Shown: positions 8,513-19,346 of the stretch, piece by piece
How the letters are laid out: every line of letters begins with the position of its first letter
Numbering within the stretch: position 1 is the first letter of the stretch
DNA from: Sva-07 sp963715825
GTDB taxonomy: Bacteria > Actinomycetota > Acidimicrobiia > Acidimicrobiales > Ilumatobacteraceae
Length of the DNA stretch: 64,000 nt
NCBI GenBank assembly: GCA_963715825.1
Contig: CAVQSI010000007.1
Span: 1-64,000, forward strand
Direction of reading: 5' to 3'
Made by a program: the position numbers and the translations under genes
The notes under the pieces: model-generated
The model's database searches: none
What the model was told of the DNA's origin: nothing
Seen by the model: the letters and a program-made list of their open reading frames with translations, nothing else

Positions 8513-9862
8513 ATGGCATCGCCCGACGAGTTCACCGGACCGACCACCGAGTTGCTGCAGTCGCTGATCCGCAACGCCTGCGTCAACGACGGCACACCGG
8601 ACTCGGGCCACGAGACCCGCAACTCGGATCTGCTCGTCACCTACCTCGAAGGTGCCGGCCTCGAGGTCGAACGGTTCACGCCCCGAGCGGGCCGTGATTC
8701 GATGGTCGCCCGCATCGAGGGGACCGATCCCGACGCGCCGTCGTTGTGCCTGATGGGCCACACCGACGTGGTCCCCGTGAACCCCGACGGCTGGCGCGAG
8801 GATCCATTCGGCGGTGAGGTGATCGACGGCGAGGTGTGGGGGCGCGGCGCAATCGACATGCTCAACCTGACGTCGTCGATGGCCGTTGCCTTCCGACGGC
8901 TCGCCACCGAGGGGTTTCGGCCCAAGGGCGACCTGATCTACTTCGGCGTCGGCGACGAAGAGGCGGGCGGCGTCTGGGGCGCCGAGTGGATGGTCGAGCA
9001 CCACTGGGACGCCATCGCCGCCGACTACGTGCTGACCGAGCTCGGTGGCTGGTCCAGCACCGACGACCATGGCCATCGCACCGTGACGGTCAACGTCGGC
9101 GAGAAGGGTCTGGCGTGGCGCCGCCTGCGCGTGCACGGCACCCCCGGGCACGGCTCGATGCCGTTCGGCGCCGACAACGCACTGATCAAGGCCGCCGAGG
9201 TCGTCCGGCGCCTGTCGCAGTACCGGCCGGCGGCACACATCGACGACATCTGGCGCACCCAGGTGGCGGCGATGAACGTCCCCGACGAGGTGCGTGACGG
9301 CCTGCTGTCGAGCGAGACGATCATGGCCACCATCGAGACGCTGCCGATCCCCGTCGCACGGCGCTGCCACGCCGAGACCCACACCACCTTCTCCCCCAAC
9401 GTCGCGCACGGCGGCCAGAAGACCAACACGATCCCCGACGTCGTCGACATCGACGTCGACATCCGCACGGTGCCGGGCACCACACGCGCCGACGTCGAGT
9501 CGATGTTGCGCGAGGCGCTCGGCGACATGTTCGACCACGTCGACATCACCGTGCTGCAACACAGCGACCCCACCTCGTGCGACTTCGGCGCCTCGAACCC
9601 GCTGTGGGAGACCGTCACCAAGCACACCCAGATCGCCTATCCCGGCGCACAGCTCGTGCCGGGCCTGATCGTCGGCGGCACCGACGCCCGCTTCTACCGC
9701 GAGCGCGGCATCACCGCCTACGGCGCCGGGTTGTTCTCGCCGCAGATGGACTTCTCGACGTTCGGCACTCGCTTCCACGGCAACGACGAACGCATCGACG
9801 TCGAGTCGCTCGGGCTGTCGGGCAACTACTTCTACGGCATCGCCAAGGACCTCGTCGGCTGA
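8513..9862 (+). CDS. M20-family metallopeptidase / amidohydrolase (ArgE/DapE-like)
   Basis: A 449-residue cytoplasmic di-zinc hydrolase. The metal and catalytic motifs are GHTDVVPV (His83, Asp85), GRGAIDM (bridging Asp115), DEEAGG (catalytic and Zn-binding Glu149/150), and a C-terminal 'RFHGNDERIDVES' that supplies the last His ligand. Between them is the usual dimerisation lid (about residues 190-320, GHGSMPFGADNALIK). Substrates of this group include acetyl-amino acids, succinyl-diaminopimelate and dipeptides; no residue decides among them. The ATG start is preceded by 26 bp of spacer after the NERD-like gene. Confidence 0.9.
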   Translation: MASPDEFTGPTTELLQSLIRNACVNDGTPDSGHETRNSDLLVTYLEGAGLEVERFTPRAGRDSMVARIEGTDPDAPSLCLMGHTDVVPVNPDGWREDPFGGEVIDGEVWGRGAIDMLNLTSSMAVAFRRLATEGFRPKGDLIYFGVGDEEAGGVWGAEWMVEHHWDAIAADYVLTELGGWSSTDDHGHRTVTVNVGEKGLAWRRLRVHGTPGHGSMPFGADNALIKAAEVVRRLSQYRPAAHIDDIWRTQVAAMNVPDEVRDGLLSSETIMATIETLPIPVARRCHAETHTTFSPNVAHGGQKTNTIPDVVDIDVDIRTVPGTTRADVESMLREALGDMFDHVDITVLQHSDPTSCDFGASNPLWETVTKHTQIAYPGAQLVPGLIVGGTDARFYRERGITAYGAGLFSPQMDFSTFGTRFHGNDERIDVESLGLSGNYFYGIAKDLVG

Positions 9863-9879
9863 CCCGGCCACCGCCACCC

Positions 9880-9929
9880 GTTCTCGTGAACAACTGCTCG
9901 TCCGAGAGCGTGAACTTGTTCACGAGAAC
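9880..9929. terminator. 14-bp inverted repeat between convergent genes
   Basis: Perfect inverted repeat GTTCTCGTGAACAA (9880-9893) and TTGTTCACGAGAAC (9916-9929) with a 22-nt spacer. It lies between the convergent ends of the M20 peptidase and cofE, so a bidirectional terminator is the simplest reading; no strong T-run follows on either side. Confidence 0.6.
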
Positions 9930-9942
9930 GTCAGCGAGCGGG

Positions 9943-10696
9943 TCAGCGGAAGAGGTCGCGTTCGGCGTCGCGCAGCACCGGGGCCATCGTGGCGGTGTCG
10001 TCGGTGGTCCACTCGAAGCCGCGGATCACCGCAACGGGTACCCGGCTGGTGTTGCCCTTGACCAGTTCGGCGGCGGCGGTGAGCTCGTCGACGGTGCAGA
10101 TCTCCTGGACCCGGAACTCGTGGCCGTGCGGGTCGACCTCGCCGATGTAGCTGTGCAGCGGATGGATGCCGGCAACGCCGATGGCGATGTCGGTCTGGCC
10201 CTCCCGCCAGGGTCGGCCGAACGTGTCGCTGACGATCACGGCGACGTCGACGCCCAACTCCGCGAATCGAGTGCGGTACCGCCGCGCCGAGGCGTCGGAG
10301 TCCTTCGGGAGCACGAGCACGCGGCCGTGCGCCCCGCTCGAGGACTGATCGACGCCCGAGTTCGCGCAGCAGAAGCCGTGGTGCGTCTCGGTGATCAACA
10401 CCGGGCCGATCTGGCGGATGATGCGCTTCGACTCGCGCAGCACCACCTCGACGACCCGCGGGTCCTTGTCCCACCGCGCAGCCCACGAGACAGCGAACGG
10501 TGACGGCTCGACGTCGTCGAGTTCGACGGCGCAGCCTTCGGCCTTCGACACGATCTTCGAGGTGATCACCACGATGTCGCGATCGGCGAGCGGGGTGCCG
10601 GTCGACGACCGCCGCGTCGAGGGTCTGTTTCGCGAGGTCGTCGCCGGCGGTGATCTCGGGCAGGCCCTCGACGCCGAAGACCTCGATGCGCGCCAC
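9943..10696 (-). CDS. cofE: coenzyme F420-0:L-glutamate ligase (frame broken near 10600)
   Basis: Adds glutamates to F420-0. Two frames together give a full-length enzyme of 250 residues: an N-terminal part from a GTG at 10696 (MARIEVFGVEGLPEITAGDD) and the rest from about 10599 on (GTPLADRDIVVITSKIVSKAEG, then ETHHGFCCANSGVDQSS, SDTFGRPWREGQTDIAIGVAG). The frames join if one base near 10600 is removed (gac-C-ggc), restoring '...DAAVVDGTPLADRD...'. Without that, the protein would be truncated. It starts 2 bp after the hydrolase stop, so the two form an operon. Only the ligase part is present; the C-terminal nitroreductase domain found in mycobacterial FbiB is absent. The partner gene cofD is in this window at 52.8 kb. 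Confidence 0.85.
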
Positions 10697-10698
10697 GG

Positions 10699-11484
10699 TC
10701 AGTCGGGCAGTCCGGCGAGGAACTCGCGAATCGCCGCGTTGACCGGCTCGGGGTTGGTCAGGTTCGCGGCGTGGGCACCGCCCACCTTGACGACGGCGCC
10801 GGAACCAGCCAGACCAGCGGCGAGCGTCTCGGCCTTGTCCATCGAGATCGACACGTCCTCGGTGCCGTGGACGACGAGCGCCGGGCAGGTGATCTCACCC
10901 AACCGACCGGTGATGTCGTCGCGCGACATCAGCGTGGCGAACGGCTGCTGGATGAAGTCGTTGGGCTGTTGCTTCCACTTCGCGATCCAGATCGGGTTCA
11001 CCTCGGGGTCGGAGATGATCAGTCCGGCAACCGCCTCGACCAACTCGTCGACCGGCCCGGCCGCCAACCACGTGTCGCGCATGCCTTCATAGCCGGGCAC
11101 GACCTCGGGATCCTCGACGCCCGCCTGCGTATCGAGCAGGATCAGCGCCCGCACCCGCTCGGGAGCGGTGAGCGCCACGCGCAGCGAGAGGAACCCGCCC
11201 TGACTCATGCCGCCGACGACGGCACGTTCGATCCCGAGGTGGTCGAGCAGCGCCAGGCAGTCGCTCGCCGAGTCCCAGTAGGTGAACGGCTCGCCGTCGT
11301 ACACGGTCTGGCCGAAGCCGCGCTCGTCCCACGTGATCACCCGGTAGTCGTCGCTCAGGGCAGCGACCTGGTGGACGAACATCTCGTGGTCCATCAGGAA
11401 TCCATGGGCAAGGATCACCGCAGGGCCGTCACCGCCGGTGTCCTCGAAGAAGATCCGCTGTCCGTTGATGTCGGCGTGGGGCAT
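10699..11484 (-). CDS. alpha/beta hydrolase
   Basis: A 261-residue alpha/beta-hydrolase beginning MPHADINGQRIFFEDTG. The oxyanion motif is HGFLMDH (about residues 25-31), the nucleophile elbow GGMSQGGF (Ser nucleophile), the acid Asp lies in 'VVHGTEDVSI', and the His is in 'GGAHAANL'. The pattern is close to 3-oxoadipate enol-lactonase/pimeloyl-ester hydrolase-like enzymes; the substrate is unknown. It is divergent from menB with 34 bp between starts, and cofE follows 2 bp downstream. The neighbouring menB raises a possible link with menaquinone synthesis (MenH-like step), but no diagnostic residue supports this. Confidence 0.85.
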   Translation of the reverse strand: MPHADINGQRIFFEDTGGDGPAVILAHGFLMDHEMFVHQVAALSDDYRVITWDERGFGQTVYDGEPFTYWDSASDCLALLDHLGIERAVVGGMSQGGFLSLRVALTAPERVRALILLDTQAGVEDPEVVPGYEGMRDTWLAAGPVDELVEAVAGLIISDPEVNPIWIAKWKQQPNDFIQQPFATLMSRDDITGRLGEITCPALVVHGTEDVSISMDKAETLAAGLAGSGAVVKVGGAHAANLTNPEPVNAAIREFLAGLPD

Positions 11485-11518
11485 GGGCGAACGGTACCCG
11501 ATCGGCCAACATGGGGCG

Positions 11519-12450
<932 letters not shown>

Positions 12451-12451
<1 letters not shown>

Positions 12452-13245
12452 TGGATGTGATCGTCGTCGAGGATCCGGACGATCCTCGGTACCGGCAGTT
12501 CCGGCTCAACGAACGCGGCCTGGCGAGTCGAGCCGACAAGCGCGATGATGCGGGCGCCGGGCTGTTCCTCGCGGAGGGCGACCTCGTCGTCGAGCGGGCG
12601 ATCGCCGCCGGCTGCACACCGGTGGCTGCGCTGGTCGACGCCGAGCGTGTCCCCGACATCGCAGGGTCACTCGACTGTGCCGTCTACGGCGGCGGTGTCG
12701 AGGTCCGCAAGGTCGTGTCGCGGCTCGGCATCCCGCTCTCGATCGTCACGTTGTTCGATCGGCCGCCGCGCCCGAGCGTGGCCGAACTCGCCGCAACGGC
12801 ACGCCGGCTGGTGATCGTCGAAGCGGTCGACAACCCCTCGAACATCGGCTCGATCATCCGCAACGCCGCCGCCCTCGGCTGGGACGGCCTGATCCTCGAC
12901 CACACGAGTGCCGACCCCTTGGCCCGTCGCTCGCTCCGAGTCGGCATGGGCACGGTCTTCTCGCTCCCGCACGCCCGAACGACGGACCTGGCGGGCGAAC
13001 TCCGAGCGCTCGACGGCATCGAGTTCTACGCGATGACCCCAGACCCGCATGCGGTCTCGATCCGGTCGATCAGCCCGGGCGAACGCATCGGTGTGATGAT
13101 CGGTTCGGAACGATCCGGGCTCAGCGCCGAGCTCCTCGCACTCGCAACGCCCGTGCGCATCCCCATGGCGGCGGGCGTCGATTCGCTCAACGCAGCGGCC
13201 GCCACAGCGGTCGCGTGCTTCGCGCTCGGCCCACACCTCGGCTGA
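12451..13245 (+). CDS. SpoU/TrmH-family RNA 2'-O-methyltransferase
   Basis: A 264-residue SPOUT-class methyltransferase that uses SAM to methylate a ribose 2'-OH in rRNA or tRNA. The three SpoU motifs are present: motif 1 'NPSNIGSIIRNAAALG' (catalytic Arg), motif 2 'GVMIGSERSGLS', and motif 3 'IPMAAGVDSLNAAAATAV', which form the trefoil knot. The N-terminal part (LFLAEGDLVVERAIAAG) is the substrate-binding domain seen in 23S rRNA enzymes. The start overlaps the menB stop by one base. The exact target nucleotide is not predictable. Confidence 0.92.
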
Positions 13246-13267
13246 GATCGACGGTAGAACGGTTGGC

Positions 13268-14129
<862 letters not shown>

Positions 14130-14158
14130 CCCGCACGACCCACTCAGGCGGCGGGCGT

Positions 14159-14995
14159 TCAGGTGGTCGCGTCGACGGCGGCCCGACGAGACCGCCGACC
14201 CCGCGGAGCGCTGCCGCTCGGCTCCCACGTGAAGCGACGCAGCGCGACCACCAGGCCGAGCACGCCCCACAGCGCCACGTACCCCATGCTCGCCCAGTCG
14301 AACGCGGGCGGTTCCACGAAGGGCGTGAAGCAGTTCTGGAACGATTCGGCGAAGTGCTTCAGCGGGAAGAAGTTGCCGAGCGCCACGATCCAGTCCGGCG
14401 CATCGTCGACCTGGATGAAGATGTTCGACACGAACGCCATCGGCAGGATGATCGCGTTGGCGGCGGCCGACGCCGAGCTCGCCGACTTGACCACTGCGGC
14501 GAGCGCCATCCCGAGCGCGGCGAAGGAGCCCACGCCGATCAGGAACGTCATGATCGCCGCCGGCATCTTGGCTGCCTCGATCTCGAGGTCGTAGACCACC
14601 AGCCCGAGCGCGAGCATCAGCACGACGCCGACGAACGCGATGATCACCGCGGACACGATGAAGCCGGCGAGGTAGACCCAGGTGGGCAACGGAGTACCAC
14701 GCCACCGCTTGAGCACTCCTTCGTCGCGGCGCAGCGGCACCATGTTGGCCAGGTTCGTGAACGTCGCCGACACGGCCGTGAACGCCGCAAGGCCCCCGGT
14801 GTAGAACTGCTGGGCCGAGATCTCGCCCTCGGACGTGGAGAACGTGCCACTGCCGAACAGTGCATTGAACAGCACGAGCATGATCAAGGGCAGCCCGAGG
14901 GTGAAGAACACCGCAACCGGGATCCGCCAGAACGTCACGAGCTGATAGCGCGTCTGCGCCACGAGGAGCGGCAGGGTCGACGGAAACTCGCTCAT
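14159..14995 (-). CDS. ABC-2 type transporter permease
   Basis: A 278-residue integral membrane protein, starting MSEFPSTLPLLVAQTRYQ. Six hydrophobic segments are visible (IPVAVFFTLGLPLIMLVLFNA; LAAFTAVSATFTNLANMV; AGFIVSAVIIAFVGVVLMLA; AAIMTFLIGVGSFAALGMAL; ANAIILPMAFVSNIFIQV; C-terminal WGVLGLVVALR), matching the ABC-2 exporter fold, with the cytoplasmic 'RRDEGVLKRWRGTPLPTW' typical of the family. Its ATG overlaps the stop of the ATPase gene (ATGA), so the two form one exporter. Drug or lipid efflux is possible; the substrate is unknown. Confidence 0.9.
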   Translation of the reverse strand: MSEFPSTLPLLVAQTRYQLVTFWRIPVAVFFTLGLPLIMLVLFNALFGSGTFSTSEGEISAQQFYTGGLAAFTAVSATFTNLANMVPLRRDEGVLKRWRGTPLPTWVYLAGFIVSAVIIAFVGVVLMLALGLVVYDLEIEAAKMPAAIMTFLIGVGSFAALGMALAAVVKSASSASAAANAIILPMAFVSNIFIQVDDAPDWIVALGNFFPLKHFAESFQNCFTPFVEPPAFDWASMGYVALWGVLGLVVALRRFTWEPSGSAPRGRRSRRAAVDATT

Positions 14996-15918
14996 GACTC
15001 CGCACCGTGCGCATCGTCGGTCAGCGCCAGGTACACGTCCTCGAGCGACACCCGACTCACCGAGAGCGACTCGAGTTCGACACCGGCGTCGATCGCCCAT
15101 CCGGTGATGCGGTGCACCGCGGCGGTCGGCCGGTCGACGCTGGCCTCGATCAGGCGACCCGACGTGCGGATGTCGGCTCCGAGCAGATGCCCGAACGTCG
15201 CTGCTGCGTCAGCCGTCGGTACTGCGTCGGGCAGCATGAAGCTGATCACGGTGCCGCTGACCTGGCCGATCAACTGCTCCGGCGACCCTTCGGCGATCAT
15301 CCGGCCCGACGACAGCACTCCGACCCGGTCGGCGAGATGCTCGGCTTCGTCGAGGTAGTGGGTCGTGAGCAACACCGTGGTGCCGTCGTCGCCGAGCGAT
15401 TCGATCAGATCCCAGGACTTGCGACGCGCCGACGGATCGAATCCCGTGGTCGGTTCGTCGAGGAACAGCAACTCGGGACGACCGACGATGCCGAGTGCAA
15501 GGTCGACGCGCCGGCGTTGTCCGCCCGAGAGCGAGCCGATACGGGCATCGACCTTCTCGTCGAGGCCGACCAGCCCGATCACCTCGTCGAGTGGTCGGGG
15601 GTTGCGGTAGCAGCCGCCGTACAGCTCGATCACCTCGCGCACGGTGAACTCGGCTTCGACGCCCGAGGACTGCAGGACGATGCCGATGCGGTCGCGGAAG
15701 TCACGACCGGCGCTGGCGGGATCGACGCCGAGCACCTCCACCGCGCCCGAGGTTGCGGTCCGGTGGCCCTCGAGGATCTCGACCGCCGTGGACTTGCCGG
15801 CACCATTCGCTCCCAACAGTGCGTAGACCTCGCCGGCCGCGACCGTGAAGCTCAGACCATCGACCGCGGCCACGTCACCGTAGAACTTGCGAAGATCGCG
15901 GACGTCGATGGCGTGCAT
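14992..15918 (-). CDS. ABC transporter ATP-binding protein (ABC-2 exporter)
   Basis: A 308-residue ATPase. Walker A is GANGAGKS (within 'YALLGANGAGKSTAVEIL'), the signature is LSGGQRRRVDLAL, Walker B is LLFLDEPTTGFD and the switch His is in 'LLTTHYLDEAEHLADRV'. The C-terminal extension of about 90 residues is common in daunorubicin-resistance-type (DrrA) subunits. It precedes and overlaps the permease gene by 4 bp. Confidence 0.93.
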   Translation of the reverse strand: MHAIDVRDLRKFYGDVAAVDGLSFTVAAGEVYALLGANGAGKSTAVEILEGHRTATSGAVEVLGVDPASAGRDFRDRIGIVLQSSGVEAEFTVREVIELYGGCYRNPRPLDEVIGLVGLDEKVDARIGSLSGGQRRRVDLALGIVGRPELLFLDEPTTGFDPSARRKSWDLIESLGDDGTTVLLTTHYLDEAEHLADRVGVLSSGRMIAEGSPEQLIGQVSGTVISFMLPDAVPTADAAATFGHLLGADIRTSGRLIEASVDRPTAAVHRITGWAIDAGVELESLSVSRVSLEDVYLALTDDAHGAES

Positions 15919-15929
15919 GTGGGACGAAC

Positions 15930-16370
15930 CTAGCGGTCGGTTCGTGACGACGAAATGGGCAGACCCGAGTCGTTGCGCAGATGCTCGGCCGCCGGGACGA
16001 AGTACGCCATCAACTCCGCCGCGATGTCGTCGGACGTCGCACGTTCGGCGCAGACGCGTTCGACGGCAGCGGCCATGTGGACCAGCCAGCGGTCTCGTTC
16101 GAGTGGTCCGACGTGGAACGGAAAGTGACGCATCCGCAGGCGCGGGTGGCCACGCTCTTCCATGTAGGTGGTGGGGCCGCCCCAGTACTGGGCGAGGAAC
16201 AGCGTCAGGCGATGGCGGGCGCCGGTCAGGTCGGGTTGCTCGGGATACATCGGCAGCAGCACCTCGTCGGTGGCCACTCCGTCGTAGAACGCATCGACGA
16301 GCGCTTCGAAGAACGGCATGCCACCGACCCGGAAAAACAACGTGGGCGCCGTGTCGTGCACGGCGCCCAC
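15930..16370 (-). CDS. group II truncated haemoglobin
   Basis: A haem protein of about 146 residues of the trHbO type, implicated in oxygen or NO chemistry. Visible features are 'FFEALVDAFYDGVATDEVLLPMYPE', 'RLTLFLAQYWGG', the proximal-His block 'RHFPFHVGPLERDRWLVHM' and the TrpG8 within 'DRWLVHM'. No ATG fits the full domain: the start is either GTG 16370 (VGAVHDTAPTLFFRVGG) or GTG 16361 (VHDTAPTLFF). Both GTGs sit inside a 15-bp inverted repeat, so the start may be sequestered in an RNA hairpin. It ends 12 bp before the ABC ATPase start. Confidence 0.85.
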   Translation of the reverse strand: MGAVHDTAPTLFFRVGGMPFFEALVDAFYDGVATDEVLLPMYPEQPDLTGARHRLTLFLAQYWGGPTTYMEERGHPRLRMRHFPFHVGPLERDRWLVHMAAAVERVCAERATSDDIAAELMAYFVPAAEHLRNDSGLPISSSRTDR

Positions 16371-16373
16371 GTT
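16339..16373. repeat. 15-bp perfect inverted repeat over the haemoglobin start
   Basis: AACGTGGGCGCCGTG (16339-16353), 5-nt spacer TCGTG, CACGGCGCCCACGTT (16359-16373). The left arm lies in the first codons of the truncated haemoglobin gene and the right arm covers both candidate GTG starts. It could be an operator or a start-masking hairpin. Coding constraint (codons GAV at the start) is an alternative source of part of the symmetry. Confidence 0.7.
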
Positions 16374-16449
16374 AGGGGGACTTCTCCGAGAAGCGGAAGG
16401 GGGGACGCCTCTGGGAGATCTGGTGGCCGGGTGTGACCCGGCAGATGCA

Positions 16450-16653
16450 TCAGCCGAAGAGGGCTTCAGCGTCGAACTTGCGGTACTCGACGAGCTCTTC
16501 GGTGTTGAGCACGAACGGCGTGGCGCCGTCGCAGGGGTCGAGTACGAGTGCATCGTCGGTGGCGAGCAGCACGAGCACGGTGATCACGTCGTCACCCGAC
16601 TTGATCTCGATCACGTCGCCGGTCTGCAGCTTTTCCATCAACATCGTCGTCAT
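16450..16653 (-). CDS. 67-residue conserved-looking hypothetical protein
   Basis: A small protein beginning MTTMLMEKLQTGDVIEIKSGDDVITVLVLLATDDALVLDP and ending EYRKFDAEALFG, with a good ribosome-binding site (GAGGA, six bases before the ATG). It looks like a small beta-barrel: alternating hydrophobic strands, acidic, no signal peptide. The 'GDVIEIKSGDDVITVLVL' pattern recalls SH3-like barrels in general, but I recognise no family. It is 79 bp upstream of the truncated haemoglobin start on the same strand. Confidence 0.65.
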   Translation of the reverse strand: MTTMLMEKLQTGDVIEIKSGDDVITVLVLLATDDALVLDPCDGATPFVLNTEELVEYRKFDAEALFG

Positions 16654-16795
16654 GTCAGTTCCTCGGGAGATTCGTGCCGTGCGAAGCGATCTTCGCGGGC
16701 GTGTTCAAGACATCGGTAAGAACCACCGGGAGCTTGAGGAATTCCCGAGATGTGACGTGTCAAGCGTCACCCACGATTGGGACCCCGCTCGAGGG
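16654..16795 (-). promoter_or_regulatory. probable promoter region of the 67-residue protein gene
   Basis: Leader between the crotonase stop and the small gene. It contains TTGACA on the minus strand (16763-16758) and the surrounding inverted repeat TGACG-7nt-CGTCA (16753-16769). No clear -10 box at 17 bp is visible, so the assignment is weak. Confidence 0.3.
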
Positions 16796-17659
16796 TCAGT
16801 GGAAGTCGGGCTCGACGTAGTCGACGAAGATGTCCGGCAGACCGTCGGACACCTTGACCGGGTAGGCAGGCTGCCGCTTCTCGAGGAAGCTCTCGACGCC
16901 CTCGCGGGAGTCGGCGCTCGCGCCGCGCGACTGGATACCACGCGAGTCGACACGGTGCGCCTCCATGGGATGATCGGCGCCGAGCATGCGCCACAGCATC
17001 TGGCGGGTCAGCGCCACCGAGACCGGTGCCGTGTTGTCGGCGATCTCGCGGGCCAACTCACGGGCAGCCGCAAGGAGGCCGTCGGGGGCGTGGACGCTGC
17101 GCACGAGACCCCGTTCGAGTGCTTCTGAGGCGGGAAACACGCGCCCCGAATAGCACCATTCCGCTGCGGTACTGATGCCCACCAAGCGAGGCAGGAACCA
17201 CGACGAACACGCCTCGGGCACGATCCCGCGACGGGCGAACACGAAGCCGAACCGGGCGGTGTCCGAAGCGAGCCGGATGTCCATCGGCAACGTCATCGTG
17301 ACGCCCACGCCGACGGCGGCACCGTTGATCGCCCCGATCACTGGCTTGGTGCACTCGAAGATGCGCAGTGACACCATCCCGCCACCGTCTCGTGGCACCC
17401 CGACGGAGGTCTGGATGTCGGATCCGCCCTTGGCGAACGTCTCACCACCGCCTCCGAGATCTGCACCTGCGCAGAACGCCCGGTCGCCCGCCCCCGTGAC
17501 GATCACGACCCGCACGTCGTCGTCGGCATCGACCTGATCGAACGCGTCGATGAGCTCGCGCATCATCACATCCGTGAACGCGTTCATCCGCTCCGGCCGC
17601 GACAACGTGATCGTCGCGATCGAGTCGACAACCTCGTACGTGATCTGCGAATACTCCAT
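16796..17659 (-). CDS. enoyl-CoA hydratase/isomerase family protein
   Basis: A 287-residue crotonase. The N terminus (ITYEVVDSIATITLSRPERMNAFTDVM), the oxyanion segment 'AFCAGADLGGGG' and the second oxyanion segment 'AINGAAVGVGVTMTLPMDIRLAS' are typical, and 'GIVPEACSSWFLPRLVG' carries the expected catalytic glutamate. C-terminal FLEKRQPAYPVKVSD is common in this group. It probably acts in fatty-acid or related CoA-ester catabolism. It sits where smpB is found downstream of ftsX in many actinobacteria. Confidence 0.9.
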   Translation of the reverse strand: MEYSQITYEVVDSIATITLSRPERMNAFTDVMMRELIDAFDQVDADDDVRVVIVTGAGDRAFCAGADLGGGGETFAKGGSDIQTSVGVPRDGGGMVSLRIFECTKPVIGAINGAAVGVGVTMTLPMDIRLASDTARFGFVFARRGIVPEACSSWFLPRLVGISTAAEWCYSGRVFPASEALERGLVRSVHAPDGLLAAARELAREIADNTAPVSVALTRQMLWRMLGADHPMEAHRVDSRGIQSRGASADSREGVESFLEKRQPAYPVKVSDGLPDIFVDYVEPDFH

Positions 17660-17698
17660 TGATTGGACCGTAGTCAGGCGGGATCCGGCCCGCCGGAC

Positions 17699-18601
17699 TC
17701 AGATGTCGAGGAATCGGGAGGCTGCGATTCCGGATCCGATCGCGCCCGCCAGCGCCCCGATGACGAGCATGATCAACATCACCGTCTGGTCGTAGCCGTC
17801 GACGACGACGAGCGCGGAGAAACCGCTGTTGTCGGGGAAGCTCTCGACACCGGACGTCCACTGCGAGTTCCACGCCCAGAGCCCAGCGCTCGCGAGCACA
17901 CCTCCGATGATGCCGTGGAGGAGTCCTTCGAGCATGAACGGGATGCGAATGAACCAGTCGGTGGCGCCCACGAGTTTCATCACTTCGATTTCTCGTCGTC
18001 TCGCGAAAATGGCAGTTCTGATCGTGTTCCAGATCAGCAAGATGGCGGCGAGCAGCAAGAAAACGGACAGCAGCAGGAGTCGGAACCCGAAGAAACTCTG
18101 GAGCTGACTGATCAGGCTGATCTGGTCCTCGGCGAAGCTGACGTCGTACACACCGGGCAGTTCGGCGAACTGGTCGGAGACCTGCCGGAGCAGATCGACG
18201 TCGGTGCCCTCGGTCGGGACGGCCTTGAACTGGGTGAGGATCGTGTCCTCGGTGAGCAGGTCGCGCACGCCCGGCTCGCCGGCGAAGATGCGGTCAGCCT
18301 CTTCGAGCGAACAGATCTCGTCGCAGTACTCGAAGCTCTCGATGAACTGATTGCTGGTGGTGAGCGCGTCGCCGACGAGCGTGAGCTGGTCCTCGGTCGC
18401 CGTCGGGTTCATGAACACGATCATCTCGACGCCGCCTTCCCATCGGGCGAGGAGGTTGTCGAACGCGTGCTGGCTCAGCAGGGTGAGGCCGACGCCGAGC
18501 AGCGAGATCGCCGCCGTGATGATCGAGGCGACGGTGAGGGTGGCGTTGCGGCGGAAACTGTCGAAGGTTTCGCGCAGGGTGTATCGAAGTCGTGACAGCA
18601 T
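17699..18601 (-). CDS. ftsX: cell-division ABC permease FtsX
   Basis: A 300-residue membrane protein with four predicted helices: one near residues 21-43 (ATLTVASIITAAISLLGVGL), then a large extracytoplasmic domain of about 125 residues, and three C-terminal helices (FRLLLLSVFLLLAAILLIWN; MLEGLLHGIIGGVLASAGLW; TVMLIMLVIGALAGAIGSG). The 'ARRREIEVMKLVGATDWFIR' loop is the family hallmark contacting FtsE. With FtsE it controls peptidoglycan hydrolases during division. It starts 9 bp after ftsE. Confidence 0.95.
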   Translation of the reverse strand: MLSRLRYTLRETFDSFRRNATLTVASIITAAISLLGVGLTLLSQHAFDNLLARWEGGVEMIVFMNPTATEDQLTLVGDALTTSNQFIESFEYCDEICSLEEADRIFAGEPGVRDLLTEDTILTQFKAVPTEGTDVDLLRQVSDQFAELPGVYDVSFAEDQISLISQLQSFFGFRLLLLSVFLLLAAILLIWNTIRTAIFARRREIEVMKLVGATDWFIRIPFMLEGLLHGIIGGVLASAGLWAWNSQWTSGVESFPDNSGFSALVVVDGYDQTVMLIMLVIGALAGAIGSGIAASRFLDI

Positions 18602-18610
18602 CGGCTCAGC

Positions 18611-19288
<678 letters not shown>

Positions 19289-19346
19289 GGTGAGGCTCCC
19301 CCGAAGGGACTGGCAGAGGGTACCGCCCGTGCGGCGCGCAGTGGGG

